From: Nocardioidaceae bacterium
GTDB lineage: Bacteria > Actinomycetota > Actinomycetes > Propionibacteriales > Nocardioidaceae
Assembly: GCA_013811715.1 (NCBI GenBank)
Contig: JACCUS010000491.1
Span: 1 to 6,126 of the forward strand
Length of the DNA: 6,126 nt
Direction of reading: 5' to 3'
Shown piece by piece: positions 5,747-6,126 of this stretch. The first letter of the stretch is position 1, and the number at the start of each line of letters is the position of its first letter. The notes under the pieces are model-generated. The model ran no database searches. It had not been told where the DNA came from and saw nothing but the letters and a program-made list of their open reading frames with translations. The position numbers were made by a program, and so were the translations under genes.

Positions 5747-5968
5747 TACGAACCTGTGTGGCGAGCAGGCGTGGATGCTTCAGCCAGTGCAGTCGTGTGT
5801 TGTCCGGGTGCCCCTGGTACAGGGGTGGCCATCCCGTGCCCGGGCTGAAGTCGTCGAGCACGAGCAGGCCGTCCCGGAGCCGATCCCGCCGGCGAGCAAC
5901 TGCATCAGCCGACCGTGCGAGGGCAGGCAGGACAGCCCGAACCCCTGCTACAGCGCTGCCTGCGTGCG
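5703..5968 (-). pseudogene. SAM-dependent methyltransferase remnant, internally deleted
   Basis: Read on the minus strand, bases 5885-5703 encode an intact-looking C-terminus ending in TGA. It includes RLRDGLLVLDDFSPGTGW, then DNTRLHWLKHPRLLATQVR and finally ILATFPG. From memory, this matches the end of actinobacterial class I SAM-dependent (O-methyltransferase-like) proteins, where a strand LLVLDD is followed by a W-L-x-H-P-R-L segment. In another minus frame, bases 5947-5882 encode QGFGLSCLPSHGRLMQLLAG, which resembles the start of the same family just before the SAM-binding loop. That frame has a TAG at 5948-5950. The two pieces meet near 5880-5887 in different frames, and the expected glycine-rich SAM motif and middle (on the order of 100 residues) are absent. 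So the gene seems broken by an internal deletion plus a nonsense change. Family assignment is from recall and moderately sure; the lack of one open frame is directly visible. Confidence 0.55.
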
Positions 5969-6036
5969 TTTCGCGCCGGCTGGTCGAAGACGACCGCCCG
6001 CACCCTCCCGTCGTACGCGCCGCGGTACTCGGTCAC
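5905..6036 (-). CDS. Short ORF of unknown function, possibly a gene remnant
   Basis: A GTG at 6036-6034 overlaps the preceding minus-strand stop (TGA 6035-6033) by 4 bases, the arrangement of translationally coupled genes. The AGGAG that could serve as ribosome binding site abuts the GTG. The ORF encodes 43 residues beginning MTEYRGAYDGRVRAVVFDQP. The first 20 or so look protein-like; the rest (Arg/Cys/Pro-rich) looks like a shifted frame. The strand AVVFD resembles motif I of HAD-type hydrolases, but the second aspartate and following Gly-Thr are missing. It overlaps the N-terminal piece of the methyltransferase remnant in another frame. It may be the 5' end of a deleted gene, or of the methyltransferase itself before a frameshift. 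Treat it as an unconfirmed coding region. Confidence 0.3.
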   Translation of the reverse strand: MTEYRGAYDGRVRAVVFDQPARNARRQRCSRGSGCPACPRTVG

Positions 6037-6126
6037 TCCTGACGGATTAGCTCGCCACGGATGCGGGGGGCGCTGGCCACAACGGTGAGACCCGCCACCA
6101 GGACCGCCGCCGCCAGCCCAGCGGCG
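6033..6126 (-). CDS. C-terminal end of a probable membrane protein (partial)
   Basis: The minus strand is open from the window edge to TGA 6035-6033 and encodes 30 residues. A run of about 17 Ala/Gly/Leu/Val residues (AGLAAAVLVAGLTVVAS) is followed by the basic tail APRIRGELIRQE. This is the pattern of a last transmembrane helix with a short cytoplasmic tail, as in MFS transporters and similar carriers, but too little is present to name a family. The stop overlaps a downstream GTG by 4 bases (GTGA), as in an operon. An Ala/Gly/Val-rich frame can also arise by chance in GC-rich DNA, so the call is moderate. The rest of the gene lies beyond 6126. Confidence 0.42.
   Translation of the reverse strand, partial: AAGLAAAVLVAGLTVVASAPRIRGELIRQE

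Noticed and set aside
5811..5825. Hairpin CCCCTG-GTA-CAGGGG
   Set aside because: It is within the well-read C-terminal coding part of the methyltransferase remnant (Pro-Leu-Tyr-Gln-Gly codons), so coding explains it.
5277..6050. Plus-strand frame of 257 codons covering the amidohydrolase end, the repeats and the distal region
   Set aside because: Its first part is an off-frame reading of the amidohydrolase and the rest reads through the repeats; composition is Arg/Ser/Pro/Thr-rich with no motif. The minus-strand reading of the distal part makes better sense.

Overview
The window is high-GC bacterial chromosome, with codons strongly biased to G/C at the third position. Gene content and order point to an actinobacterium: groES-groEL with a histidine-rich GroEL C-terminus (GroEL1 type), followed by a full-length IMP dehydrogenase and then the short CBS-less GuaB3 paralogue. 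Mycobacterium tuberculosis has the same set in the same general order (groES-groEL1, then guaB2-guaB3), but with several genes such as whiB3 and sigD between the pairs. Here the pairs are directly adjacent. Family-level placement (for example Nocardioidaceae or other Propionibacteriales) is only a guess.

Layout. Bases 30-2041 (+) hold the chaperonin operon groES-groEL, with a strong intercistronic hairpin at 349-383. Bases 2042-2098 hold a nested inverted repeat, a probable transcription end. Next comes a -10-like TACGAT exactly 6 bases before ATG 2124, so guaB is probably read from a leaderless transcript. Bases 2124-5614 (+) hold guaB, then guaB3 (36-base gap, clear ribosome binding site), then a nitrilase-superfamily amidohydrolase that overlaps guaB3 by 4 bases (GTGA). 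These three look like one operon.

From 5615 on the character changes. Nine bases after the amidohydrolase stop there are three tandem 22-bp repeats (5624-5689). The rest, to 6126, is best read on the minus strand. The end of a membrane-protein gene (stop at 6033) overlaps by 4 bases a short GTG-started ORF of 43 residues. Next to that lie remnants of a SAM-dependent methyltransferase gene: a piece of the N-terminal part in one frame and an intact-looking C-terminal part in another, joined with the SAM-binding middle missing. This stretch is a decaying gene region meeting the guaB operon tail to tail.

Together the intact genes are housekeeping: protein folding, and the committed step of GMP synthesis plus its uncharacterised paralogue. 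No CRISPR array, rRNA, tRNA, insertion sequence or defence system was seen. The less ordinary points are the 22-bp repeat array, the eroded methyltransferase, the His-for-Cys change in GuaB3 and the leaderless guaB signal.
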